A stretch of 26,359 bases of DNA, taken from contig JAEZHY010000051.1 in the NCBI GenBank assembly GCA_023416335.1, positions 1 to 26,359 on the forward strand, in the 5' to 3' direction. The DNA comes from Pseudomonadota bacterium (GTDB lineage: Bacteria > Desulfobacterota > Syntrophobacteria > Syntrophobacterales > Syntrophobacteraceae). Shown in pieces: positions 6,800 to 13,486 of the stretch. Both the position numbers and the translations under genes were made by a program. A model generated the notes under the pieces. That model was not told the DNA's origin and made no database searches. It was given only the letters and a program-made list of their open reading frames with translations. Positions within the stretch are counted from its first letter, which is position 1. Every line of letters begins with the position of its first letter.

Positions 6800-7718
6800 C
6801 TACCTTCACCACCATCCTGAGTTTTCAGACCTGCTGCGCACCGTGGCCGGGCAAATGTCGATTGACCCCATCCTGGTGGAAAAAGACTACTGGATTATGC
6901 ACAGCCTGTATGGCTTGCAAAAAATTGGCTTGACCTTTGAACTCAAGGGCGGCACATCCCTTTCGAAGGGTTTCGGGATCATCCACCGGTTTTCTGAAGA
7001 CATCGATATCCGGGTTGAGCCGCCCGCGGCAATGAAGGTCATGACCGGTCAAAACCACGACAAGCCCGCGCATCGAGAAAGCAGGCGGCAATTTTACAAC
7101 TGGCTGGCAGAGACCATAAAGATCGACGGCATTGATGAAGCCCAACGCGACACGGACTTCGATGATGCAAAATTCCGAAACGGAGGGATCCGGCTTCATT
7201 ATAGAAGTGCAGCCGGCCGCATATCCGGTTTGAAGGAAGGGATTCTTCTGGAGGTGGGTTTTGACGATGTTACGCCAAACCAGCCCAGGGATATAAGCTC
7301 ATGGGCTTTCGATTTTGCAGCCGGCAAGGTTTCCATGTTCGATAATCGCGCTAAAGCTGTAGCCTGCTACCATCCCGGCTATACGCTGGTTGAAAAGCTG
7401 CAAACCATTTCGACAAAATACCGCATGCAGCAAGCCACGAGTTCCTTCCCGGTCAACTTCATGCGGCACTATTACGATGTGTATTGTCTGCTCCAGGACC
7501 CGACCGTACTCTCTTTTATCGGAACTCCAAACTATCAGGCTCATAAGCAAAAACGATTCCGTTCCGCCGACAATCAGACCATCGCAAGAAATGAAGCTTT
7601 CCTTCTGAGCGACGGGGGGACACGCTCCGAGTATGAAAAAGCCTATCGTACAAGCAGTCCTCTCTTTTACAAAGATCAGCCCGATTTCGGCGAAATCCTG
7701 AATCGTATTCAAACCTAG
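6786..7718 (+). CDS. AbiEii/AbiGii family nucleotidyltransferase toxin
   Basis: About 310 residues, a member of the AbiEii toxin family (DUF1814, MenA-like nucleotidyltransferases). Characterised members transfer nucleotides to tRNA or other targets and stop growth. Counting from the ATG at 6777, VEKDYWI is at 34-40, the nucleotidyltransferase motif GGTSLSK at 58-64 followed by RFSEDIDI with D75 and D77 as metal ligands, and YTLVEKLQT in the later conserved region. It overlaps the antitoxin gene by about 14-23 bases depending on the start. AAGGA at 6773-6777 is properly spaced for the ATG at 6786 and not for 6777, so I chose 6786. All core residues are intact. Confidence 0.9.
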   Translation: MPSGNYLHHHPEFSDLLRTVAGQMSIDPILVEKDYWIMHSLYGLQKIGLTFELKGGTSLSKGFGIIHRFSEDIDIRVEPPAAMKVMTGQNHDKPAHRESRRQFYNWLAETIKIDGIDEAQRDTDFDDAKFRNGGIRLHYRSAAGRISGLKEGILLEVGFDDVTPNQPRDISSWAFDFAAGKVSMFDNRAKAVACYHPGYTLVEKLQTISTKYRMQQATSSFPVNFMRHYYDVYCLLQDPTVLSFIGTPNYQAHKQKRFRSADNQTIARNEAFLLSDGGTRSEYEKAYRTSSPLFYKDQPDFGEILNRIQT

Positions 7719-7743
7719 GCCGACCGATTATAAGCGCTCAATT

Positions 7744-8454
7744 CTAATCAAACTCCTTCCCCGCCCACCTCACACGTCCGAGGATGTAGGACTTCAGACT
7801 TTTTCCCGGATCCAGCGAAAACTCGAACGGGCGGTAGTCCGCCGTGTTGTCCGAAAGGCAGACCAGCATCAGGCGGCCGGGATCTCCGCTCATCACGAGT
7901 CTTTTGAGGGCCACCGTCCCATCGGGAAGAATGACCAGGTAGATCCGTCCGGCAAGCACCTGGAGGCGCTCTCCTTCAAAGGTGTCGACCAGCGCCATCT
8001 CTCCCTGGTTTATGGTCGGCGACATCGAATCCCCGCGCACCCGGATCAGCATGAGCTTTTTTTGCCTCTCTTCGCTTCTCCCCACCATCTTCTCTACCCA
8101 CCACTTCTTGAACGGATAGAAATCGGCAATTTCCTCAAAGAGGATTTCCCCCTCCGGTCCTCCGGTAACTCGCGATTCGAGCAGCGGAATGAGGCTGTAG
8201 CTCTCCGCGGTCCCTTCGCCATTTTTTGAAGAGCCCGGTCCCGCGGCAACTGCCGGGTCTCCCTCGCCCAGGAGCAGCCACGCCGGGCTGACTGCAAATT
8301 CCCTGCAAAGAGCTTCGAGAAATTCAGCCGAAGGCGAGGTCACCCCATCGCGATAGTTTATCAGGGTGTTTTTGGACACGCCGGTCTGCTGCGCGAAACG
8401 GGGAAGCGGCAGACCAGAATTATGGATTATCTTTTTGAGCCTCTCGGCAAGCAT
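7744..8454 (-). CDS. CI/LexA-like phage repressor (HTH plus S24 peptidase)
   Basis: A 236-residue transcriptional repressor. Residues 5-60 form a Cro/CI-type helix-turn-helix (RFAQQTGVSKNTLINYRDG). The C-terminal half is a LexA-type S24 self-cleaving domain with the catalytic serine in RGDSMSP (S143) and the lysine in VALKRL (K184). Such repressors hold prophage early promoters off and are inactivated by RecA-stimulated autocleavage after DNA damage. It diverges from a Ner-like regulator across a 195-base control region that holds a dyad operator. It ends 25 bases from the convergent AbiEii gene. Both catalytic residues are present, so regulation may still work although the prophage looks incomplete. 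Confidence 0.92.
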   Translation of the reverse strand: MLAERLKKIIHNSGLPLPRFAQQTGVSKNTLINYRDGVTSPSAEFLEALCREFAVSPAWLLLGEGDPAVAAGPGSSKNGEGTAESYSLIPLLESRVTGGPEGEILFEEIADFYPFKKWWVEKMVGRSEERQKKLMLIRVRGDSMSPTINQGEMALVDTFEGERLQVLAGRIYLVILPDGTVALKRLVMSGDPGRLMLVCLSDNTADYRPFEFSLDPGKSLKSYILGRVRWAGKEFD

Positions 8455-8563
8455 GAGTAGTTTTTCCTATGTTACCGGTTTACGGCATCAGAGAATTTTC
8501 ATTTATTTGTCAGTACTTAGCCCTGATAGCAAGGAAAGCCGGCAGAGCTAAATTTTTCAACAG

Positions 8564-8589
8564 GTTAATCAATTTTTTGGTTGACTAAC
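8564..8589. promoter_or_regulatory. dyad operator, probable repressor or Ner site
   Basis: GTTAATCAA (8564-8572) and TTGACTAAC (8581-8589) are inverted repeats matching at 8 of 9 positions, separated by 8 bases of TTTTTTGG. The right arm contains the -35 hexamer of the ner promoter, so binding would block transcription. The palindrome AACTAGTT follows at 8587-8594, and TTTTTTGGT occurs twice. Confidence 0.6.
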
Positions 8590-8609
8590 TAGTTTTTTGG
8601 TGATAGCTT
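8581..8609 (+). promoter_or_regulatory. candidate early promoter of the ner-gam cluster
   Basis: TTGACT (8581-8586) resembles a -35 box, followed after 17 bases by TAGCTT (8604-8609) with an extended -10 TG two bases before it. It points at the Ner-like gene and overlaps the dyad operator, as expected of a repressed early phage promoter. The -10 is imperfect. Confidence 0.45.
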
Positions 8610-8649
8610 CCTCTCCAACTGACCAATATATTAGAAGAGGAGAAACGAA

Positions 8650-8877
8650 ATGACCCCGTTAGAGATCAAAGTCGCGCTCATGAAAGAAGGAGTATCGATG
8701 CGTTCAATTGCCCGGAAACTCGGAGTTTCCGCAAATGCCGTTTCCCTGGTTGTCAATCGGCGCATGAAAAGCCCCCGCATTATGGAAGAAATAGCCGGGA
8801 CCATAAAGTTGGACAAAGGCTCCGTTTTTCCGGAATACCGCAGCAGCCCACGTCATTCGACCAGATCCATTGGCTGA
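8650..8877 (+). CDS. Ner/Nlp-like winged-helix regulator of phage type
   Basis: A 75-residue DNA-binding protein similar to Mu Ner and the Nlp/SfsB family. MTPLEIKVALMKEGVSMRS begins the domain, and ARKLGVSANAVSLVVNRR is the helix-turn-helix. In phage Mu, Ner is the first early gene and shuts down repressor and early transcription. The position here, divergent from the S24 repressor, is the classical Mu c/ner layout. GAGGAGA precedes the ATG at good spacing. In Mu-like phages ner is followed by transposition genes A and B; none follows here. The family is clear; exact function is by analogy. Confidence 0.85.
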   Translation: MTPLEIKVALMKEGVSMRSIARKLGVSANAVSLVVNRRMKSPRIMEEIAGTIKLDKGSVFPEYRSSPRHSTRSIG

Positions 8878-8987
8878 ATGGTATTCGGAAATCACTTTCA
8901 ATGTCAAGCGAAATATCCAAAATAATGGTGCAAATTACAAAATACCTGTGCTTCTAATTCAAGAGTTTGGTTTACCAAGGAGACATT

Positions 8988-9266
8988 ATGGAAAAAACGG
9001 CAAAATGCGGACATTGCGGCAAGGAAAGGAAGATTACGGCTCAGGGACTCTGCTGTTCCTGCTACCACCGGGAGCGTAGAAAAAGGATGGGGCATTCGCG
9101 TGCGTCCGATACACGCGGACAGGAGGATTTTACTGTCGCGGTGGACTTTTCTCCGATGGCTTTCCTCCTGGAAGAGTTGAAAAAAAGGGCCGGGTCCGAG
9201 CTGAGGGACGTCGGCCGCCAAATTCTGTGGGAACTCAACAAATGCGTGGGGGCCGGAGCATGCTGA
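8988..9266 (+). CDS. small zinc-finger protein of the phage block
   Basis: A 92-residue protein with an N-terminal zinc-ribbon-like knuckle: CGHC at 7-10 paired with CCSC at 22-25, followed by a basic HRERRKR segment. The rest is charged and helical (FLLEELKKRAGSELRDVGRQ). The start at ATG 8988 is supported by AGGAGA at about 8978-8983; an earlier in-frame start at 8967 lacks a site. The end overlaps or abuts the Gam-like gene, indicating one operon. I do not recognise a named family. Zn knuckles of this type are common in small phage proteins that bind nucleic acid. Confidence 0.7.
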   Translation: MEKTAKCGHCGKERKITAQGLCCSCYHRERRKRMGHSRASDTRGQEDFTVAVDFSPMAFLLEELKKRAGSELRDVGRQILWELNKCVGAGAC

Positions 9267-9865
9267 TCATCGGAAGCTGGACGGATGTCGACAGGGCACT
9301 GGAGCGAATTGGAATTCTCGAACTCGAGACCGGCGAGCGCTGTTCGTCTCTCGGGCGAAGGCTCTATGAACTCCTGGGAGAGTATTCGCAGGAACTGAAG
9401 GAGATCTCGGAAGAGAAGAAAGCCGTGGAGGCCGCGGTCGAATCCTTTTGCCTCCTGAACAAAGCCGAATTCGCAAAAAAGCGCAGCAAACAATTCCACT
9501 ACGGAAAGATCGCGTTTCGAACAGCCGAGCGGATCGAGGTCCCGGAGGACCTGGAGGAAGCGGTAATCTCGACCCTGAAGAAACTGGGCTACACGGAGTG
9601 CATCGAAACACGGGAACGGCTCGACAAGAACTCCCTGAAAAGACTTTCAGACGGCGATCTCGTCAGGTGCGGGATCCGCCGCACACGGGAGGATCACTTC
9701 CGGGTCGATCCGGACCTGAACCTCATCTCGCAAAGGATCGGAAAGAACGGGCTGCCCGCGCCTGTCTTTTCCGTCGATCTGGAAAAACTGGCCAAAGCGG
9801 TAAAGCATAAGGAAGGAGCCGCCGCCGAAGATGCTTCGCCGAAGACCATGGGAGGCATCGCGTGA
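9260..9865 (+). CDS. gam: host-nuclease inhibitor, Mu Gam-like
   Basis: About 201 residues resembling the Mu Gam family. Gam is a Ku-like dimer that binds double-strand DNA ends and protects them from host exonucleases such as RecBCD. The N-terminal part has long charged helices (LLGEYSQELKEISEEKKAVEAAVESF region), typical of the coiled-coil arms. It is followed by the family signature KKRSKQFHYGKIAFRTAE and a C-terminal segment RTREDHFRVDPDL. The start is uncertain: GTG 9227, ATG 9242 and ATG 9260 are all in frame. The last has GGGGG 7 bases upstream and would couple with the zinc-finger gene stop at 9264-9266. The stop overlaps the next GTG. Confidence 0.85.
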   Translation: MLIIGSWTDVDRALERIGILELETGERCSSLGRRLYELLGEYSQELKEISEEKKAVEAAVESFCLLNKAEFAKKRSKQFHYGKIAFRTAERIEVPEDLEEAVISTLKKLGYTECIETRERLDKNSLKRLSDGDLVRCGIRRTREDHFRVDPDLNLISQRIGKNGLPAPVFSVDLEKLAKAVKHKEGAAAEDASPKTMGGIA

Positions 9866-10113
9866 CAATCTCAAAACCCAAAGGGAAGAAACCGTATAGC
9901 TCCCAGAAGGTGGGACATCGGGAGAGGATGCGCGATCACGCTGTGATCGTCTTCAGACTGTTGAAGGACAACAGGCGCATTTCCCTGGACAGGATTGCCC
10001 AGGAACTGGGGACGAGCAAGCTCACCGCTCGCCGCTGGGTTAACTCGTTCAGCTGCGTGCTGCCCATCCGAATGGAGGAAGGGGTAGTCATTGTCGAGCA
10101 GCCGAGCAAATAA
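9862..10113 (+). CDS. small HTH domain protein, last gene of the phage block
   Basis: An 83-residue basic protein with a winged-helix-like DNA-binding region: VFRLLKDNRRISLDRIAQELGTS is helix-turn-helix-like, followed by KLTARRWVNSF and a short beta-wing (LPIRMEEGVVIVE). It starts with GTG overlapping the gam stop by four bases (GTGA), so it is translationally coupled. A long palindrome directly follows the stop and may end the transcript. Mu-like phages often carry such small regulators near gam; I cannot assign a named orthologue. Confidence 0.75.
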   Translation: MTISKPKGKKPYSSQKVGHRERMRDHAVIVFRLLKDNRRISLDRIAQELGTSKLTARRWVNSFSCVLPIRMEEGVVIVEQPSK

Positions 10114-10115
10114 CA

Positions 10116-10181
10116 ATGCCCCCGTATCAGGCACTCGGTGTACGGTTTCGATCCGCACAGCGGCCTGATACCGCGGGGCAT
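10116..10181. repeat. long imperfect palindrome ending the phage block
   Basis: ATGCCCCCGTATCAGGC (10116-10132) pairs with GCCTGATACCGCGGGGCAT (10163-10181) with only small bulges. The 30-base interior can fold again (TGTACGG with CCGCACA). It starts three bases after the stop of the HTH gene. It could be a terminator without T-run, a recombination or attachment site, or a palindromic repeat. Confidence 0.6.
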
Positions 10182-10227
10182 AACAAAGGTCAGGAAGTCA
10201 AACGCTTAAACCAACCACTAACCAACA

Positions 10228-10572
10228 TCAATAAGGAGGGGGTCCGTAATCCGGCGGCCCGTAGTACCCTGGAGGAGGCTCATAAGGAGCAACTCCATAG
10301 TCCCATGGAAGAGGTCCATAGTCCCTTGGTGGAGGTCCATAATCCCTACTCCGTTCGTACTGGTCGACGATCGCTCCGCCGACTGCGCCTGCAGCGCCTC
10401 CGATCGCAGCACCCAGCCCCGGGCTGCCTCCAGTCGCCGCTCCCAGCGCCGCACCGGCACCGGCCCCTATCGCTCCGCCACTCAACACCCGTTGTTCAGT
10501 AGGTGACATCCCTGCACAACCGGCGACGAGAGAAAGAATTCCGAATATTGCTACAATGCGTATAAGTTTCAC
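10228..10572 (-). CDS. glycine-zipper lipoprotein with PPP-DYG repeats
   Basis: A 114-residue predicted outer-membrane lipoprotein. A signal peptide ends in the lipobox LVAGC, so C19 would be lipidated. Residues 32-68 are glycine-zipper repeats (GAIGAGAGAALGAATGG, GAAIGGAAGAVGGAIVD), typical of YMGG/OmpA-like glycine-zipper proteins that insert helix pairs in membranes. The tail is unusual: a repeated Tyr-Gly-Pro-Pro pattern (DYGPPPR, DYGPLPW, DYGVAP, YYGPPDYGPPPY), a flexible extension probably in the periplasm or at the surface. It starts with GTG at 10572 with AGAGGA upstream. Function is unknown; such proteins are linked to envelope stress. Confidence 0.85.
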   Translation of the reverse strand: MKLIRIVAIFGILSLVAGCAGMSPTEQRVLSGGAIGAGAGAALGAATGGSPGLGAAIGGAAGAVGGAIVDQYERSRDYGPPPRDYGPLPWDYGVAPYEPPPGYYGPPDYGPPPY

Positions 10573-10757
10573 TTGGGTCCTCTCAGTGATTGGTTATCCA
10601 ATTACTCCTAAACGCTTGTTCCATTATGATAATGACGATGGAGAAGCCGTCAAGGTAGGTCATCGCTCCCCCGCCGGCCGGCCGCCTTTTCGCTTTTTTG
10701 GTTCCTCATCGATATTTTTTGCTGTATAGACGTGTTGGACTCATTAAGGAGCAAAAT

Positions 10758-10931
10758 ATGCTGAATCTCTTGTGTGGCCGGGACCCCGTCGACCTGGGAA
10801 TCAAAACGTACGAAGGATGGAATATAACCGCGTTTCTCGACCACATTAGAGTATGCGAAAAATGCTCAAAATCGCAGGAGTCCCTGATCAACGACCTCAA
10901 CCTGATAATCGGCGGAGGGGACCGAGGCTGA
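10758..10931 (+). CDS. 57-residue protein with HxxxCxxC zinc motif
   Basis: A tiny protein starting at ATG 10758 with AAGGAG at optimal spacing; the ORF extends upstream to 10698 but without a site. It carries H29-x3-C33-x2-C36 in FLDHIRVCEKC, the zinc-binding signature of ZAS-type anti-sigma domains (zf-HC2), and a leading Cys at residue 6. It lacks any membrane segment, so it would be a soluble mini-ZAS domain. No sigma-factor gene is adjacent. Function is unknown. Confidence 0.65.
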   Translation: MLNLLCGRDPVDLGIKTYEGWNITAFLDHIRVCEKCSKSQESLINDLNLIIGGGDRG

Positions 10932-11112
10932 CCTCCGACGCCGCATGAAAATTATTCGGCCTTTTGATCCCTGCGCATTCCCTGCGCAAAGGACCAGGCT
11001 GCCTTCCGGGACATTTGTCGGCGCGCCGACATCCGCTGTTCGAAGGCGTTCGGGAGAATCTCAGGCACTATTGCCTTTTCGTGTCGCTTCAACTTGAAGG
11101 GAAGCACCTCTC

Positions 11113-11346
11113 TCAGATCGGCAAGACTCCCAGGCCGAAAACCCCATCGTTCAGTTCCAAAGATGAACCGGAAGTCAGGCAGGAATCGGGTTGATAGCTG
11201 CCCGGTCCGCTGGGATTGGTCATAGCCTCGGGAATCATGAGGCACGAGTTCACGGGCTCGGTCGGGCTGTACGCGGAAACAGGCGCGACCCCGGCGAACA
11301 CCAGAAAAAACACCGCCAACGTTAAAACCAGTTTGGGCGTACGCAT
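11113..11346 (-). CDS. small secreted protein of unknown function
   Basis: A 77-residue protein starting at ATG 11346 with GGAGAG upstream. An in-frame extension to 11451 has no site and is less likely. Residues 1-25 form a clear Sec signal peptide (positively charged MRTPK, hydrophobic core LVLTLAVFFLVFAG, cleavage after PVSA). The mature part of about 52 residues has two cysteines (NSC and DSC), suitable for a disulfide, and is rich in Ser, Pro and Gly. I do not recognise a family. A different frame of the same strand (10952-11245) is also open and basic, so a frameshift in a longer gene cannot be excluded. Confidence 0.55.
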   Translation of the reverse strand: MRTPKLVLTLAVFFLVFAGVAPVSAYSPTEPVNSCLMIPEAMTNPSGPGSYQPDSCLTSGSSLELNDGVFGLGVLPI

Positions 11347-11533
11347 CTTACTCTCCTTCCTTCCGCAGGCTTCCTGAACGCGGAATGCATTTTCGTCGCT
11401 TTCATTACAATTGTAATTCTCTTCCCCTAAAAATTTAATCATCGTTCTCATTCTCGCTCATTGGCAAAAAAAGAATGGTTACTTTCCAATGAGGAAAAGT
11501 CCGCGAACCATTACAAAAGCAAGGAGTCCGAAA

Positions 11534-11719
11534 ATGGGCGAAAAGAAGATGCCGCACCCGATGCACGATCAGCACCTGTGCTATCTGGAAAACATCGGAT
11601 ATGTAAAATCCAGTCTGGAGGAATACAAGGAACTGGTGCGCAGCTCGAATTACGTCTGCCAAAAGTGCGGTCGCACCGCTGCCGACGAAAAGAACCTTTG
11701 CTCGCCGGAAAAGCTGTAA
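11534..11719 (+). CDS. 61-residue small zinc-ribbon-like protein
   Basis: A very short protein starting at ATG 11534 with AAGGAG about 8 bases upstream; an earlier in-frame start at 11489 has no site. The C-terminal half has a rubredoxin-like knuckle VCQKCGRTA (C42, C45) and a later C56 in LCSPEKL, with C16 as another possible ligand. The first half is helical and acidic (LENIGYVKSSLEEYKELV). This architecture recalls short conserved Cys proteins of sulfate reducers, but I cannot name a family. It is likely expressed alone. Confidence 0.65.
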   Translation: MGEKKMPHPMHDQHLCYLENIGYVKSSLEEYKELVRSSNYVCQKCGRTAADEKNLCSPEKL

Positions 11720-11774
11720 GAGGGCGGTGATCAGTGAACCGTGAGCCAGTGAGCTGAAAAGACCGAAGTCAATA

Positions 11775-11969
11775 GGCCTATCGGGAGTGGGTTCCCAAGC
11801 CGGAGGGGGCTGTTGCCCAAATGGGCACAAACTTTTTTGCCTGGCATTTTGCGAACAAGTTCCCCAACCCGTCGTCCCGGTCGTGCTTTTGAGCCGGGAT
11901 CCAAAGTTTCTAAGGCATTGAATTCAGGATTAATCCGCCCTGGAAGTCTGGATTCCGGTGTGAACTTGT
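11775..11969 (+). repeat. dispersed intergenic repeat, copy B
   Basis: Aligns end to end with 2828-3020, starting from GGCCT(A/G)TCGGGA and ending at GGTGTGA(A/G)CTTGT. It has small substitutions and few indels; the most divergent part is the middle around 11822-11845. It lies just downstream of the archease gene's stop (11988), so it could also serve as transcript 3' end. Confidence 0.85.
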
Positions 11970-11987
11970 GTCGCGAGAGCCTGAGGC

Positions 11988-12419
11988 TCATATATCCAGA
12001 ATGACCGTCGCTTCCCAGCCGCGGCTGGTCTGTTCTACCCGGAAGCGATGCAACGTTACCGCTTTAACGTCCACGATCATGTCGTGCCGCGCTGGATCGA
12101 TTTCCTCACCCCGGGCAGTCGCCTTTAATGAATAAGCGCCGTCGCCGTGCTCTATCCTCAGATCGCCGAGTCGGAGCAGGAGCCGCTCTGCGTCCTTGAA
12201 AAAGATGAGTTCCTGGAGCAGGCTGAACAGGAGCATGTCTATCGTATCCGCCTCCACGTCGATTCCTCGCTCCACCTGCGGCCGGATGGACTCCAGGTCC
12301 GATATCATCACATTCATCGTTGCGTCGGCGGCCGAGTCGAACATCAGCTCCAGGGTTTCCCCCCAGGCTTCGAAAGCAATATCGGCTATGGCAATGTCAT
12401 CCAGGAAGTTGTAAGGCAT
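11988..12419 (-). CDS. archease (RtcB activator)
   Basis: A 143-residue protein of the archease family, which promotes guanylylation and multiple turnover of the RNA ligase RtcB. Family features are an N-terminal YNFLDDIAIADIAFEAWG (canonical form FxDHTADI), the middle LLFSLLQELIFF helix, the AxGEEIDPARHDM segment, VKAVTLHRF, and the terminal acidic ILDI, which supplies a metal-binding carboxylate. Length fits. Its ATG immediately follows the TAG stop of the GTPase gene, so the two are co-translated. Together with rtcB upstream on the same strand it marks an RNA-repair locus. The DD-IA spacing at the N terminus is slightly unlike the canonical HTAD, with D7/D8 and D13 probably serving. Confidence 0.9.
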   Translation of the reverse strand: MPYNFLDDIAIADIAFEAWGETLELMFDSAADATMNVMISDLESIRPQVERGIDVEADTIDMLLFSLLQELIFFKDAERLLLRLGDLRIEHGDGAYSLKATARGEEIDPARHDMIVDVKAVTLHRFRVEQTSRGWEATVILDI

Positions 12420-13307
12420 CTAACTCACCTCGCATTGCTGAAGTCCTTCCACTATCCCCGGCCGGACCGATTCCAGGTTGCGGCCGATAAAGACCAGTTT
12501 GGTTGCATCGGTTTCGAAATCCTCGAAATCCGCGCGGCCGATCACATAATTGAACAGACTGCCACCGTCCCGAAAGCGGATGAAGCCTTTGGCGCGGAAG
12601 ACCTCCTCCGGCAAACTCTCCGCGAATTCCCGGAACCGTTCCGAATCGAGCAGCCTTTCCGTGGCCCAGGTGAAGGATGTGAGGTCCGATTCCGAATGGG
12701 TTGGAGCATGCCGAGGCCTCTCGCCCGGTCCGAACCCGAAAAGCAGCTTCGTATCGACCCGGCAATCGACGGTCCTGATAATCACCGCCCGGTCATTGTA
12801 CTCCCTGATCTGGGCATCGACGGTATCCGCTTCGGATTCCGATACGAGGTCGGTCTTGTTCACGAGAATGATATCGGCGGATTCGATTTGTGTCCTCGCC
12901 GTGTAGCCGACGTATGGATGGTGAACCGAAATGTATGCATCCACGATGCAGACGACGCTGTCCAGCCGCACCTCCGGGAGGTTGTCTTCCACTTCGAAGG
13001 CCAGGGCGTCCGATTCGGCCACCCCGGTAGCCTCCACAACGATGAAGTCGGGAGCGATGTTTTCGACGATCTCGCGCACTGCGGCTTCGAATTCCCCGGT
13101 CATGGAGCAGCAGACGCATCCGCCGGCCAGTTCCACGATGTCGATGTCACGACCTTTGATGATCTTGCTGTCGATCGCGATCTCGCCGAACTCGTTCATC
13201 AGAACGGCGATCCGGAAAGGAGCGTTCTCCAGGATGTGCCCGAGCAGGGTCGTCTTGCCGCTGCCGAGGCCTCCGGTAATTAGCATGATGGGGGTTTTGT
13301 GCTGCAT
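12420..13307 (-). CDS. G3E family (COG0523, CobW-like) GTPase, metal chaperone type
   Basis: A 295-residue P-loop GTPase of the COG0523 branch of G3E proteins, relatives of CobW, YeiR, ZNG1 and UreG that use GTP to deliver metals to enzymes. Visible are the Walker A GGLGSGKTT at 12-20, the metal-binding CxCC motif in GGCVCCS at 64-67, VEATG at 91-95, the guanine-specificity motif NKTD at 150-153 and a shortened CobW C-terminal domain (FIRFRDGGSLFNYVIG). It sits between rtcB (180 bases upstream) and archease (directly joined), so a link to RNA ligation is likely. RtcB is a Mn2+ and GTP-dependent enzyme, and a metal insertion role is an inference. The metal is unknown. Confidence 0.92.
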   Translation of the reverse strand: MQHKTPIMLITGGLGSGKTTLLGHILENAPFRIAVLMNEFGEIAIDSKIIKGRDIDIVELAGGCVCCSMTGEFEAAVREIVENIAPDFIVVEATGVAESDALAFEVEDNLPEVRLDSVVCIVDAYISVHHPYVGYTARTQIESADIILVNKTDLVSESEADTVDAQIREYNDRAVIIRTVDCRVDTKLLFGFGPGERPRHAPTHSESDLTSFTWATERLLDSERFREFAESLPEEVFRAKGFIRFRDGGSLFNYVIGRADFEDFETDATKLVFIGRNLESVRPGIVEGLQQCEVS

Positions 13308-13399
13308 TGGGAACTCTTTTGTGCCTGATCAGCCTGTGGTTCACTCGACGAGCGCACACCGTAACGGGCAATGTTGTTGCTTTAAGGAAATACGCCGCT

Positions 13400-13456
13400 G
13401 GTTCCCAAGGTCCGCCTTGGGGACCCCGCCCCGGCAGGCCGGATAGTATCCGGGGC
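13400..13456. repeat. two adjacent hairpins between rtcB and the GTPase gene
   Basis: GGTTCCCAAGG (13400-13410) pairs with CCTTGGGGACC (13415-13425) through a 4-base loop TCCG with one wobble. GCCCCGG (13428-13434) then pairs with CCGGGGC (13450-13456). They lie in the 179-base spacer and may attenuate or terminate transcription after rtcB, or be a palindromic repeat. Confidence 0.55.
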
Positions 13457-13486
13457 ACCTTGTGACGATTTGAATTTGATGATCCG

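Noticed and set aside
10952..11245. A 97-residue basic minus-strand ORF
   Set aside because: It overlaps the small secreted protein in another frame and has no good ribosome binding site; kept only as a possible frameshift partner.
12147..13283. A 378-residue plus-strand ORF across archease and the GTPase gene
   Set aside because: It spans two conserved minus-strand genes and has no family resemblance.
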